From JACDHQ01 sp036401195 (lineage in GTDB: Bacteria > Gemmatimonadota > Gemmatimonadetes > Gemmatimonadales > Gemmatimonadaceae), in the NCBI GenBank assembly GCA_036401195.1, contig DASWVQ010000079.1, positions 1 through 38,919 on the forward strand: a stretch of DNA of 38,919 bases, in the 5' to 3' direction. Each line of letters starts with the position of its first letter. The stretch's first letter is position 1. Under the pieces are notes generated by a model. That model did no database searches and was not told the origin of the DNA. It saw nothing but the letters and a program-made list of their open reading frames with translations. Of this stretch, positions 7,425-15,278 are shown piece by piece. The translations under genes and the position numbers were made by a program.

Positions 7425-8309
7425 TCAGGCGAGGGGAGCGATCGGCGCCGCGGGGGCGGGCGCGCCGCGCTTCACCACGGCCAGCCCGCCACGCTGCAGC
7501 GCGACGCGGAAGGCGTCGGCGAGCGTCGCCTTCGTGATCACGTTCCCCAGGTCCACCCCCAGGTGCACGATCGTCTGCGCGATCTGCGGGCGGATGCCGC
7601 TGATGATGCACTCGGCCCCCATCAGGCGCGCCGCCGTCACCGTCTTGATGAGGTGCTGCGCGGTGAGGGTGTCCACCGTGGGGACGCCGGTGATGTCGAT
7701 GATCGCCACCTCCGCCCCCGTCTCCACGATCCGCTGCAGCAGCGACTCCATCACCACCTGCGTGCGCGCGCTGTCGAGGGTGCCGATCATGGGCAGGGCG
7801 AGCACCCCCTCCCACAGCTTCACCACGGGAGTGGACAGCTCCAGCAGGTCCTGCTGCTGGCGGCTGATCACTTCCTCCCGCCCCTTCTGGTACATCTCGG
7901 CGGTGTAGAGGCCGAGGCGATCGATGAGGTCGGAGGCGGCCAGGATCGCGTCGGAGGCGCCGTCGCCGCCCCCGGCGCGGAGCCGCTCGAACAGCACCGG
8001 CTTGAGCGAGAAGATGAACATCGCCGTGTCCGTGGGCGACACCCCCTGCACCGCGCGGCTGCGCGAGATCCCGGCGAGGAACTCGCGCACGCGCGTGAAG
8101 GCCTGGCCTGCCGTGTCGAGCCCCTGCGACGCCGCCTCGCCCAGCAGGCGGAGGAACTCCGCGCACTGCTCGCGCACCTCGGCCTCGCTCATGGCGCCGG
8201 TCCGTGCCGCCGCCCGGACCTGGGTGGGCGCCCACTCCTGGACGATGGACTGCTGCTGGTCGCGCAGGAGCGCGGCGAGCGCGGTGGAGGACGGCGCGGG
8301 GTTGGTCAT
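7425..8309 (-). CDS. rsbR: Stressosome sensor/co-antagonist RsbR
   Basis: 294 residues. The N-terminal half (about 10-150) is helical and fits the RsbR non-haem globin-like sensor region. A linker helix (145-165) leads to a C-terminal STAS domain (165-278) with IIDITGVPTVDT and GIRPQIAQTIVHLGVDL. The threonines in these two motifs (T214 or T207, and T246) correspond to those phosphorylated by RsbT in Bacillus RsbR. The ATG is chosen because a longer frame upstream has no family similarity. It is the first gene of the six-gene operon; about 190 bases of non-coding DNA upstream should hold the promoter. The ligand sensed by the N-domain is not evident. Confidence 0.92.
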   Translation of the reverse strand: MTNPAPSSTALAALLRDQQQSIVQEWAPTQVRAAARTGAMSEAEVREQCAEFLRLLGEAASQGLDTAGQAFTRVREFLAGISRSRAVQGVSPTDTAMFIFSLKPVLFERLRAGGGDGASDAILAASDLIDRLGLYTAEMYQKGREEVISRQQQDLLELSTPVVKLWEGVLALPMIGTLDSARTQVVMESLLQRIVETGAEVAIIDITGVPTVDTLTAQHLIKTVTAARLMGAECIISGIRPQIAQTIVHLGVDLGNVITKATLADAFRVALQRGGLAVVKRGAPAPAAPIAPLA

Positions 8310-8499
8310 GGGAACGGGCGGCTGGGGCGAAAAAAGGGCGGGAACGAAGACCGCCTCCAGCGTGCAGGATTCACGCCAGAGGCCGCTTCTACGATCGTCC
8401 ACGCGGTTCGGATCCCGCCACGGGGGGCGGTTGCCGAAGATCACCCCCCACGGGCGCCACCGCCACCCCGTGGGCCCTCGCGCCACCTGGGCGCGTCCG

Positions 8500-8979
8500 T
8501 CAGTCCCTGCGGGCCTCGCTGTCCCCCGCTGCGCCCCGGGAGGCCACGGTGGGTGCCCCGATCTCCGGATGACGGATCTGCCCCCCGAGGTTCGCCGTCC
8601 ACGCCATGAGCCCGCTCGTGACGATGGCACCGACGAGGAGCCCCGCGGTCACCCCCTGCGGCAGCTCCCGCCGCCAGCGGAGGAGCGCCCCCGCCGACAG
8701 CACCGCGAGGATGCCCGCGCCCCAGAGCGCCGCCTCCGCGGCTTCCTCGTGCGCGGAGATCGACTGCTCCGCCACCTTCCCTTCCACCGCCTCCTCCGCC
8801 GGCTCGCCGGTGAAGAAGGCCGCGCCCGCCGTCACCCCGGCGAGCACGAGCAGCGCGAGCCCGGTGCGGCGCAGCGTGTCGTTGCGCCGCCAGAGCGCCA
8901 TGGCGAGAATGCCAAGACCGAACACCGTGCCCAGGACGGGCAGGTGGTTGAGCAGCAGGTGCAGGTGTGCGCCGTTCAC
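8500..8979 (-). CDS. DUF2231-type small membrane protein
   Basis: 159 residues with four predicted membrane helices (about 8-27, 38-58, 85-105, 115-135). It opens with HLHLLLNHLPVLG, a histidine pattern typical of the DUF2231 family, which may bind haem or another metal. The GTG start is supported by an excellent AAGGAGG Shine-Dalgarno site 6-7 bases upstream; the frame runs open far upstream but without family similarity. The tail after residue 138 is polar. It is separated from rsbR by about 190 bases on the same strand. Function is unknown. Confidence 0.78.
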   Translation of the reverse strand: MNGAHLHLLLNHLPVLGTVFGLGILAMALWRRNDTLRRTGLALLVLAGVTAGAAFFTGEPAEEAVEGKVAEQSISAHEEAAEAALWGAGILAVLSAGALLRWRRELPQGVTAGLLVGAIVTSGLMAWTANLGGQIRHPEIGAPTVASRGAAGDSEARRD

Positions 8980-9183
8980 GGGAGCCTCCTTGTCATGCGT
9001 GGTCGCGGTGGTCGCGGGGTGCGCGGCCCGGAACAATCGGGGGCGGCGCGGGTCTTCACGCCTCGAGGGTAGCGCGGAGAGATGACACCACGATGAACGG
9101 CGCCCCGGCGTGCGGATGACGGTCTCGCGTGGTGCCGGGTCGTGACGCCGCGCGCACCCACTTTCGCCCCTCCTCCCCTCGCG

Positions 9184-10830
9184 ATGCCCCGGTCGTTCCG
9201 CACCTCCCTGCTCTCCCTCGCCGGCATCGTGGTGCTGGGGAGCTGCCATCCCCCCGCGCCGCCGGGTCCCCCGCCCGCGCCCGCGCGCGCCGATTCGGCG
9301 GTCGTAGAGGAGGGCGCGCGGGCGATCCCACCGGCGCCGGTTGTCCCGGCGGCCGCGCCGCCCCCGGTGGCGCGGGAGTTCCGCGGCGCCTGGGTCACCC
9401 CGCTTTCCGGCGGCCACCTCCCCGACTGGCCCTCGCGCCCCGGCCTTCCCGCCGCGGCGCAGCAGGCGGAGCTCCGTGAGCTGCTCGACGCGGCCCGCGA
9501 CATCGGCCTGAACGCGGTGATCCTCCACGTGCGCACCGCGGGCGACGCGATGTATCCCTCGCCGTACGCGCCCTGGTCGGCGTTCCTCAGCGGCCGCTCG
9601 GGGGAAGCTCCCACCCCCGGGTACGACCCGCTGGCCTTCGCCATCGCCGAGGCGCATGCGCGCGGCCTGCAGCTCCACGCCTGGTTCAACCCCTTCCGCG
9701 CGCTGCTGCCGAACATCGCCAACGGTCGCGCGGCCGCGACGCACGTGACGCGCACCCACCCCGAGTGGATCCGGACCTACGGGACGCAGACGTGGATCGA
9801 TCCGGGCGACCCGAACGCGCGCGAGTTCGTGGTGGCCTCCATCGCCGACGTGGTGCGCCGCTACGACGTGGACGGCATCCACATCGACGACTACTTCTAC
9901 CCGTACCGCGAGCAGGAGCGGGTGCGCGTGGGCACGGGCCGGCGTCGCCGCACGGTGACGCGCGACATCGACTTCCCCGACGACCGCACCTGGGAGCGGT
10001 TCGGGCGGTTGCGCGGCTTCGGCAGCCGCGCCGACTGGCGCCGCGCGAACGTGGACGCCTTCGTGGAGCGGATGTACGAGACGGTGAAGGCGGAGAAGCC
10101 CTGGGTGCTGGTGGGCATCAGCCCCTTCGGCATCTGGCGCTCCGGGCACCCCGCCGGGGTCACGGGGCTCGACGCGTACGCCGAGATCTACGCCGACTCC
10201 CGCAAGTGGCTGCAGCGCGGCTGGGTGGACTACCTGGTGCCGCAGCTGTACTGGGAACTGGACGGCGCGCAGCGCCGCTTCACCCGGCTGTACGCGTGGT
10301 GGATGCAGCAGGACACCCTGGGCCGCCACATCTGGCCGGGGGTGCACACCGACCGCGAGGTGATCCGCAGCGGGCAGTGGGGACCGCGCGCGGTGGAGGA
10401 CGAGGTGACCTGGCTTCGCTCGCGCGTGGACGCCGACGGATCCACGGGGCACGTGCACTTCACCCTCGGCGCCCTGCGCCCCGGCACGCGCGACGTGGGC
10501 GCGGGGATGCGCGAGCGCGTCTACGACACCCCGGCGCTGGTGCCGCCCTCGCCCTGGCTCGGCGCGCGGGGGCCGCTCGCCGCGCCGGCCGTGCACTGGC
10601 GCGCCGACACCCTGGTGGCGACGCCGGCCACCGCCTATCCCCTCGCCTGGTGGCTGGTGCAGCGGCGGGTGGCAGGGGGCGCGTGGGATTCGCGGCTGAT
10701 CCGCGCGGGAGAGGGGGCGCTGGTGCTGCGGCCGCATGAGCTGCGGGGGGCGAGCGCGGTGGCGGTGACCGCGGTGGCGAGGGACATGGTGGCGAGTGCG
10801 GCCACGTCGGTGAACGTCAACGGCCACTGA
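9184..10830 (+). CDS. GHL10-family (DUF187) glycoside hydrolase lipoprotein
   Basis: 548 residues from the ATG that yields a lipoprotein signal (VVLGSC lipobox near residue 20) and a Pro/Ala-rich spacer. The catalytic GHL10 TIM barrel covers about 65-400: FRGAWVTPL, AVILHVRTAGDAMY, LHAWFNPFR, and the acidic strand DGIHIDDYFYPY. A C-terminal beta-rich region (about 430-545) follows. GHL10 proteins are thought to act on peptidoglycan glycan strands or other bacterial polysaccharides at the cell surface. The last codons (SVNVNGH-stop) are written in sequence that resembles the outer end of the repeat element beginning at the stop codon, so the C-terminus may have been shaped by its insertion. 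Confidence 0.82.
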   Translation: MPRSFRTSLLSLAGIVVLGSCHPPAPPGPPPAPARADSAVVEEGARAIPPAPVVPAAAPPPVAREFRGAWVTPLSGGHLPDWPSRPGLPAAAQQAELRELLDAARDIGLNAVILHVRTAGDAMYPSPYAPWSAFLSGRSGEAPTPGYDPLAFAIAEAHARGLQLHAWFNPFRALLPNIANGRAAATHVTRTHPEWIRTYGTQTWIDPGDPNAREFVVASIADVVRRYDVDGIHIDDYFYPYREQERVRVGTGRRRRTVTRDIDFPDDRTWERFGRLRGFGSRADWRRANVDAFVERMYETVKAEKPWVLVGISPFGIWRSGHPAGVTGLDAYAEIYADSRKWLQRGWVDYLVPQLYWELDGAQRRFTRLYAWWMQQDTLGRHIWPGVHTDREVIRSGQWGPRAVEDEVTWLRSRVDADGSTGHVHFTLGALRPGTRDVGAGMRERVYDTPALVPPSPWLGARGPLAAPAVHWRADTLVATPATAYPLAWWLVQRRVAGGAWDSRLIRAGEGALVLRPHELRGASAVAVTAVARDMVASAATSVNVNGH

Positions 10831-10912
10831 CGGCCGCCGGCTCTCGGCCCTCGGCCCTCGGCTCTCGGCACGAATCCGGAAGGCGCCGCGGCTGCCTGCG
10901 GCAGCGCGGCGA
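10828..10912. repeat. Left inverted arm with hairpin, S23 element
   Basis: Begins at the TGA of the GHL10 gene and ends after the hairpin GGCTGCCTGCGGCAGC with its GCCGC/GCGGC outer stem. It is nearly identical, inverted, to 11346-11431. Confidence 0.85.
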
Positions 10913-10968
10913 TTCCTTATCCGGCGGGTCCTGACGCACGCCTGACGCGGCCGCGCAGCTTCGGGGGC

Positions 10969-11340
10969 ATGGCAGACTACAGAAAACTCGACGTGTTTGC
11001 GGCCGCTCACGAACTGGCCGTTGAACTCCATCACATGACCCGGGAGATGCCCCGCGGGTATCGAGGGGAGCTGGGTGACCAGCTCCGGCGAGCTTCCATG
11101 TCGGTGGCGGCGAACATCGTGGAGGGTTGCGGGCGCGACTCCGACGGGGACATGCGACGTCACTTCCGGATCGCCCTGGGTGCCGCGGCGGAGGTGGAGT
11201 ATCTCCTCATCTATGCCCGCGACACCGGGATATCACCGAAGCCCCGTGTCGAACCCCTGGTTTCGAAGGCGGCGTCGGTCCGTCGCATGACCGCCGGCTT
11301 CATCAAGCGAGTCTCGAAAGACACCGACGGAGACGAATGA
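10969..11340 (+). CDS. Four-helix-bundle protein, S23 (23S rRNA intervening sequence) family
   Basis: 123 residues, all helical, the usual size for the TIGR02436 four-helix-bundle family. Typical features are YRKLDVFAAAHELA at the start, the ELGDQLRRASMSVAANIVEG core and the C-terminal half with ALGAAAEVEYLL. Relatives lie inside intervening sequences of 23S rRNA genes (Leptospira, Coxiella) and as accessory subunits (bAvd) of diversity-generating retroelements; their direct biochemical role is unclear beyond nucleic-acid binding through a basic surface. Here the gene is not in rRNA and not near a reverse transcriptase. It sits alone between inverted hairpin arms, as the sole cargo of that element. 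A G-rich stretch just before the ATG is the only ribosome-binding candidate. Confidence 0.9.
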   Translation: MADYRKLDVFAAAHELAVELHHMTREMPRGYRGELGDQLRRASMSVAANIVEGCGRDSDGDMRRHFRIALGAAAEVEYLLIYARDTGISPKPRVEPLVSKAASVRRMTAGFIKRVSKDTDGDE

Positions 11341-11345
11341 GGATA

Positions 11346-11431
11346 TCGCCGCGCTGCCGCAGGCAGCCGCGGCGCCCTTCCGAATCCGTGCCGAGGGCCG
11401 AGAGCCGAGAGCCGGCAGCCGGCAGCCGTCA
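11346..11431. repeat. Right inverted arm with hairpin, S23 element
   Basis: Inverse of the left arm: hairpin 11346-11376, then CTTCCGAATCCGTGCCGAG, 7-mers GGGCCGA/GAGCCGA and a CCGTCA end. A further GTTGACGTTGCC tail reaches the stop codon of the 12-haem cytochrome gene at 11444. Confidence 0.85.
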
Positions 11432-11443
11432 GTTGACGTTGCC

Positions 11444-12520
11444 TCAGTGCCTCCTCTCTCTCCGCTCACTGTCCCCGCCCCCCTCCCCCCTCCCTCCCCG
11501 GTGACACGCGAGGCAGTCGTCGAGGTTCGTCCGTCGCACCTCGCCGCGATGCTCCGCCGCCACCCGCTCGCGCGAGTGCTCGTGGCAGTTGTAGCAGGTG
11601 TACGACTTGTAGTTGGCGGCATCCTCGTGGCAGGTGCGGCAGGCGATCCGGCCCTCACCGCCGTGATCGAGGGGGAAGGCTTCGTGCGCGAAGGTCGCGT
11701 CGTCCCATCGCGCGGTGCCATGACAGCTCCCGCAGTCGGTGCCCATCTCGCCGCGGTGCGTGTCGTCCTTCTCGTGACAGCCGATGCAGGTGACCGGCGC
11801 CTTCCGGAAGCCGGCCAGCGTGCGCGTGCCCGTGTGACAGCCGTCGCAGGTGGCGCGGAGGTGGGCGCCGTCGAGCGGGAAGGCGGTGGTGTCGTGCGCG
11901 AAGGCGCCGCGCGAGAAGCGGTCGGTGCCGTCGTGGCACGCGCGGCAATCGCTTCCCCACGCGGCCACGTGGGTGGTGACGAAGCGGTCCTGGTACTCGC
12001 GATGGCACGACTCGCACCGCGCGTCGTCGAAGGCGAAGCGCCCCCCCTCGTGGCACGCGGCGCAGGCGAAGGGGGCGCCGTCGCTCGTGCGACGGTGCGC
12101 GTCGAGCGCGAACCCCAGGCGGCCGTGCGCGGCATCGAATCCCTTCACGCGGGTGATCGCCGCCGTCGGGCCCGCGTGATCGGTGTGGCACCCCTGGCAC
12201 CGGTCCCCGGCGGTGAGCACGCCGTGCACCGACGCGGTGTCGCGCGCCGCGACCTCGCGCCCCACGTCGCGATGGCAGGCCACGCATCCCGCGCTCATCC
12301 CCTCGGCGCTCCACGGTGCCGCGTGGCAGGCGCCGCACCGCCCCGCGAGCTCGGCGTGCGACCGCACGCTCCCGAGCACGCGCGGCGTGCTGTCCCCCGC
12401 GTGAAGGTCGCCGGGGGAGAAGATCTCCCCGTGCGAGAGCCCCCACGCCGCGAGCACCGCCGCGAGCGCGACGGCGGCGGCGATCCCGCCGAGCCGGGTT
12501 GGGGCGGTGGGGAACACCAT
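11444..12520 (-). CDS. Twelve-haem c-type cytochrome
   Basis: 358 residues. The N-terminus has one hydrophobic segment (about 10-30) that may be a signal peptide or membrane anchor. I count twelve CxxCH motifs: CGACH, CVACH, CQGCH, CAACH, CESCH, CRACH, CDGCH, CIGCH, CGSCH, CRTCH, CYNCH, CLACH. It therefore belongs among periplasmic multihaem cytochromes that work as electron wires. The ATG is set by a TGATG overlap with the upstream cytochrome b gene; the open frame further upstream lies antisense-in-register with that gene and is not real. As the last gene of the ferredoxin, flavoprotein, cytochrome b operon, it should take electrons from the membrane to a periplasmic or extracellular acceptor. 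The acceptor is not identifiable. Confidence 0.85.
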   Translation of the reverse strand: MVFPTAPTRLGGIAAAVALAAVLAAWGLSHGEIFSPGDLHAGDSTPRVLGSVRSHAELAGRCGACHAAPWSAEGMSAGCVACHRDVGREVAARDTASVHGVLTAGDRCQGCHTDHAGPTAAITRVKGFDAAHGRLGFALDAHRRTSDGAPFACAACHEGGRFAFDDARCESCHREYQDRFVTTHVAAWGSDCRACHDGTDRFSRGAFAHDTTAFPLDGAHLRATCDGCHTGTRTLAGFRKAPVTCIGCHEKDDTHRGEMGTDCGSCHGTARWDDATFAHEAFPLDHGGEGRIACRTCHEDAANYKSYTCYNCHEHSRERVAAEHRGEVRRTNLDDCLACHRGGRGEGGGDSERRERRH

Positions 12521-13224
12521 CAGCGGGAGAGGGTGGCGTACCAGAGCGCGGCGACGACGTGCGTCGCCGCGAGCATCCACAGCGCGTAGCTCAGCGGGAC
12601 GTGCAGGTACCACCAGCCGCTCAGCGCCCGCCGCCAGGCAGCCGAGGCGGGAGCCTGCTCCCAGTGCGCGCGCAGGTGCTCCTGCTCGTGCCGCAGTGCC
12701 ACCATGCGCGCGCGGAGCGACGCGTCGGCCGTGGGATCGTCCTCGCCGGCGCGCGCGCGGTCGGCGGCGAGCACCTCGAGGCGCGCCAGCTCCGCGTCGA
12801 GCATCGCCGCGCGCACCGGGTCCGACACCGACACCGCCCGCGGCGCGGCCGTGAACACCACGCGGCCGAGCGCCCCACTCGCCGCCACCACCACGGTCAC
12901 CAGCGTCAGCGCGCCCGCGAGCCCGCGGAACGCGAGCCCCGAGTGCAGCAGCACGAGCAACGGGCCGAGCGACCCGGCGATCACGTGCCACCGCATCGCC
13001 CGCTGCATCGCGCCCCCCGCCGGCGCGCGACGCTTGCGCCACGAGTAGCCGAATCCGGCCCAGAGCATGAGCGCGAGCCCGGTCGCGCCGAGCAGGTGCC
13101 CGGCCAGCGTGGAGGGGAAGCGCGGTGCCTCCCCCCCAGCCAGGAGGAAGGCGGCGATCCCCGCGGCGGCGCCCGCGAGGGCGAGCGCCAGGTCAGCGGT
13201 GCGCTGCCGTCCGGTCGCCGACAT
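12520..13224 (-). CDS. Membrane cytochrome b-like subunit of the multihaem operon
   Basis: About 234 residues with five hydrophobic segments: four in the first half and one at the C-terminus, separated by a charged helical loop (about 130-190) rich in Glu, Arg and Ala. Histidines lie in or next to the membrane segments (AGHLLG, RWHVIAG, LLHSG, WYLHVPLSY, ATHVVAALW), as expected for b-haem ligands. It is best viewed as a cytochrome b that carries electrons across the inner membrane to the 12-haem cytochrome encoded next (1-base overlap). The ATG chosen is 3 codons after a possible GTG at 13233; both overlap the upstream flavoprotein gene. I do not recognise a precise named family. Confidence 0.68.
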   Translation of the reverse strand: MSATGRQRTADLALALAGAAAGIAAFLLAGGEAPRFPSTLAGHLLGATGLALMLWAGFGYSWRKRRAPAGGAMQRAMRWHVIAGSLGPLLVLLHSGLAFRGLAGALTLVTVVVAASGALGRVVFTAAPRAVSVSDPVRAAMLDAELARLEVLAADRARAGEDDPTADASLRARMVALRHEQEHLRAHWEQAPASAAWRRALSGWWYLHVPLSYALWMLAATHVVAALWYATLSR

Positions 13225-14527
13225 GGTCCGCACAGAAGTCGAGCAGGATGTCCATCGCCCGCTCGGGGCTCGCGTCGAGCGCCGGGCGCAGCGCCGAGAT
13301 GTCCACCGCCTCGCCGATCAGGTGCGCGAGGGGACGCGAGAGCCCCTGGTCGCCCATCACTACCGCGCCAACGATCGCGCGCCCGCTCACTACCACGCGC
13401 AGCCGGTCGCCCGCGCGCGCCCCGCCGATCGACCAGCTGCCCTCGCCCCCCGCCCAGCGCTCGCTCTGCCCGCGCGTGAGGGTGAGCAGGTCGGGATCCG
13501 ACCCCGCCCCGCCCACGCGCCCCACGATCGTCGCGGTGATCCCGCCCAGGCGCGTGACGTTGATCGGCGGCCGCGTGCGGTGGGGCACGCGCTGGCCGGC
13601 CATGTTCATCCCGGCGATCGTCCCCTGCGACTGCGCGCTCGCCCACAGCGTGTCCAGCTCCGAGCGGCGCGTCACCGGGTCGTGCACCTGCGCGGCATCC
13701 CCCGCGGCGTACACGTCGGGCACGCTCGTCTCCATGAACTCGCTGGTGAGGATCCCGCGATCGGTGGCGATCCCCGCCTCCCGGGCCAGCGCCACGTTCG
13801 GGCGCACGCCCACCGCCACCGCCACGAGGTCGCAGGGGAGGTGGCGGCCGTCCTCGGTGTCCACACCGGTCACCTGGTCGCGCGCGTCGCCGGTGACCGC
13901 GCGGATCGCGGTGTGGCGATGCAGCTGCACCCCGTCGGCCAGCAGTCGCGCCTCCACCATCGCCGACTCCACCGGGTCGAGCACGCGCGACCAGTAGCGC
14001 GCGCCGCGCATGAGGTAGTGCGTCTCCATCCCGCGGGCGTGCAGGCCCTCCACCAGTTCGAGCGCGGTGCTCCCTCCACCCGCCACCACCGCCACGCCCC
14101 CCGGCCGCGCCCGCGCGAGCAGCTCGCGTGCGTCGTCCCAGGCATCCAGCCGCATCACCCCGCGCAACGACGCCCCGGGAAACGGCGGCGTGATCGACGC
14201 AGCCCCGGTCGCGAGCAGCAACCGGTCGTAGTGCACGCGGTCGCCGCCATCGAGCACCACCCACCGGTTGGCCGGCTCGATGCGCACCACCCGCGCGCTC
14301 ACCTGCGTCACGCCCAGCCGCGTCACTTCGGCCGGCGTGCGGATCATGAGCCCCTCTGCGGGGATCTCCCCCGTGAGCAGGTAGGCGAGGCCGGGGCGTG
14401 AATACCAGTGGCCGGCCTCGGAGCCGATCATGGTGATGGAGACGCGCGGGTCGGTGCGCCGGATCGCCTCCGCCGCGCTGATCGCGGCGATCCCCGTGCC
14501 CACCAGCACGTGCCGCGTCGTCGTCAC
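13193..14527 (-). CDS. FAD-dependent pyridine nucleotide-disulfide-type oxidoreductase
   Basis: 444 residues. It shows an FAD-binding GxGxxA motif at the very start (VLVGTGIAAISAAEAIR), an NAD(P)-binding motif VAVVAGGGSTALELV near residue 145, and the second FAD motif VYAAGDAAQ. This resembles rubredoxin/nitrite reductase-type NAD(P)H oxidoreductases; the redox-active CxxxxC pair of disulfide reductases is not visible, so it probably passes electrons from NAD(P)H to an external carrier. The C-terminal part (about 370-444) is distinct. The GTG start overlaps the ferredoxin stop (GTGA) and has a GGGGAGG site seven bases upstream. It probably works with the ferredoxin encoded just before it. Confidence 0.85.
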   Translation of the reverse strand: MTTTRHVLVGTGIAAISAAEAIRRTDPRVSITMIGSEAGHWYSRPGLAYLLTGEIPAEGLMIRTPAEVTRLGVTQVSARVVRIEPANRWVVLDGGDRVHYDRLLLATGAASITPPFPGASLRGVMRLDAWDDARELLARARPGGVAVVAGGGSTALELVEGLHARGMETHYLMRGARYWSRVLDPVESAMVEARLLADGVQLHRHTAIRAVTGDARDQVTGVDTEDGRHLPCDLVAVAVGVRPNVALAREAGIATDRGILTSEFMETSVPDVYAAGDAAQVHDPVTRRSELDTLWASAQSQGTIAGMNMAGQRVPHRTRPPINVTRLGGITATIVGRVGGAGSDPDLLTLTRGQSERWAGGEGSWSIGGARAGDRLRVVVSGRAIVGAVVMGDQGLSRPLAHLIGEAVDISALRPALDASPERAMDILLDFCADHVGDRTAAHR

Positions 14528-14790
14528 CGGTCCTCCCCCAGCAGCTCGAAGCGGAGCGTCCCGCGCGGGCAGCGCGCCACGCAGCTCCCGCAGAGGGTGC
14601 AGCGGCGGTCGGTGACGGCCGCGCCCGCGCGCCCCACCGCGCGCACGTCGATCCCCATCGGACAGTTGTGGTTGCAGATCCCGCACTGCACGCACCGCCC
14701 CGGCTCCGCCACCACGAGCCCGCGCGCCAGCAGCTGCACGCGGCGGCGGTCGGAGGGAAGGACGGCGGGATGCTCGGCGGTCGTGGTCAC
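14524..14790 (-). CDS. Two-[4Fe-4S] ferredoxin-like protein
   Basis: 88 residues with two four-cysteine motifs, CVQCGICNHNCPMG and CTLCGSCVARCPRG, each able to ligate a [4Fe-4S] cluster. About 25 residues precede the first cluster. The GTG start is chosen because the longer frame upstream runs toward repeat DNA and lacks similarity; a clear Shine-Dalgarno site is missing, so the start is uncertain. First gene of the four-gene electron-transfer operon and coupled to the flavoprotein by a 4-base overlap. It may be a soluble subunit of a complex with the flavoprotein. Confidence 0.82.
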   Translation of the reverse strand: MTTTAEHPAVLPSDRRRVQLLARGLVVAEPGRCVQCGICNHNCPMGIDVRAVGRAGAAVTDRRCTLCGSCVARCPRGTLRFELLGEDR

Positions 14791-14953
14791 GGGCCCAAGA
14801 TGGGAAGGCGACGTGAATGCACGATGAACGCGGGCCGGGTACTGTCCCGAGGGACGAGGGCTCCGGCCCCGCGGTTGCAGGTCGCCGGGAACGTCAACGA
14901 CAGGCATGGGTCCGGGGACCGACAGCCAAGGGCGTGGGGCTTCGGGCTTCGGG

Positions 14954-15084
14954 CCTCGGCACGCAACCGGAAGCGCGTTTGGCCGCTACGCGGCCTCTAA
15001 CGCGCAAACCTCGTGAGGTTACCCGCCGAGGCAATCGAGCGCGTGCGACCCCGCGCGTCGCTCGCTTCCGAATTCGTGCCGAGG
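14954..15084. repeat. Paired-hairpin element without gene (copy A)
   Basis: Bounded by CCTCGGCACG and its inverse CGTGCCGAGG. Hairpin 1 is 14973-15005 (GCGCGTT / AACGCGC arms), a mini-hairpin AACCTCGTGAGGTT lies at 15007-15020, and hairpin 2 is 15036-15064 (CGAGCG / CGCTCG). Outer flanks on the left contain GGGCTTC 7-mers and an AACGTCAACGACAGG segment from about 14890. Confidence 0.8.
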
Positions 15085-15147
15085 CCTGACGCCTGACGGC
15101 CGAGGCCCCCGCCCTCGCCGTTGCGGTTCGCCGTTGGCTGGGGGAAC

Positions 15148-15262
15148 GGCAACGACAGGCACGGGGCCCTGGCAACGATGGGCACGGGGCCCTGGCAACG
15201 ACAGGTACGGGGCGCTGGCAACGACAGGCACGGGGCCCCGGCAACGACAGGCAAGGGCGTCG
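15148..15262. repeat. Tandem 23-bp repeat, about five copies
   Basis: Units begin at 15148, 15171, 15194, 15217 and 15240, each starting GGCAACGA and most ending GGGGCC plus two bases; the last is diverged. The array lies between hairpin copies A and B and looks like an amplified version of their outer tails. No ORF or CRISPR-like spacers are present. Confidence 0.9.
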
Positions 15263-15278
15263 GGCTTCGGGCGTCGGG

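Larger units (their letters stand above)
10828..11431. mobile_element. Paired-hairpin element carrying an S23-family gene
   Basis: About 85-90 bp inverted arms (10828-10912 and 11346-11431) enclose a single gene. From outside in, each arm has TGACGGC-type sequence, a 7-mer array (CTCTCGG/CCCTCGG), the motif CGGCACGAATCCGGAAG, and a GC hairpin (10882-10912; 11346-11376) whose two copies are exact inverses. The same order occurs at 14954-15084, 15279-15418 and 35294-35511, where only a 27-37 base linker lies between the hairpins. I infer this is the gene-bearing form of a mobile or retro-element-like unit. No transposase or reverse transcriptase is encoded and no target duplication is evident. 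Confidence 0.6.

Noticed and set aside
8310..8630. Longer N-terminus for RsbR
   Set aside because: The extra residues are Arg/Trp/Gly/Pro-rich and unlike the family; the internal ATG gives normal length.
10828..11431. Diversity-generating retroelement or retron
   Set aside because: The S23-like gene resembles bAvd, but there is no reverse transcriptase, template repeat or variable repeat in the window.
11341..12135. Open frame antisense to the S23 gene and 12-haem cytochrome
   Set aside because: Low-complexity Arg/Ala/Thr composition and crosses the inverted repeat arm.
15148..15262. CRISPR array
   Set aside because: Units are contiguous with no spacers and no cas genes are in the window.
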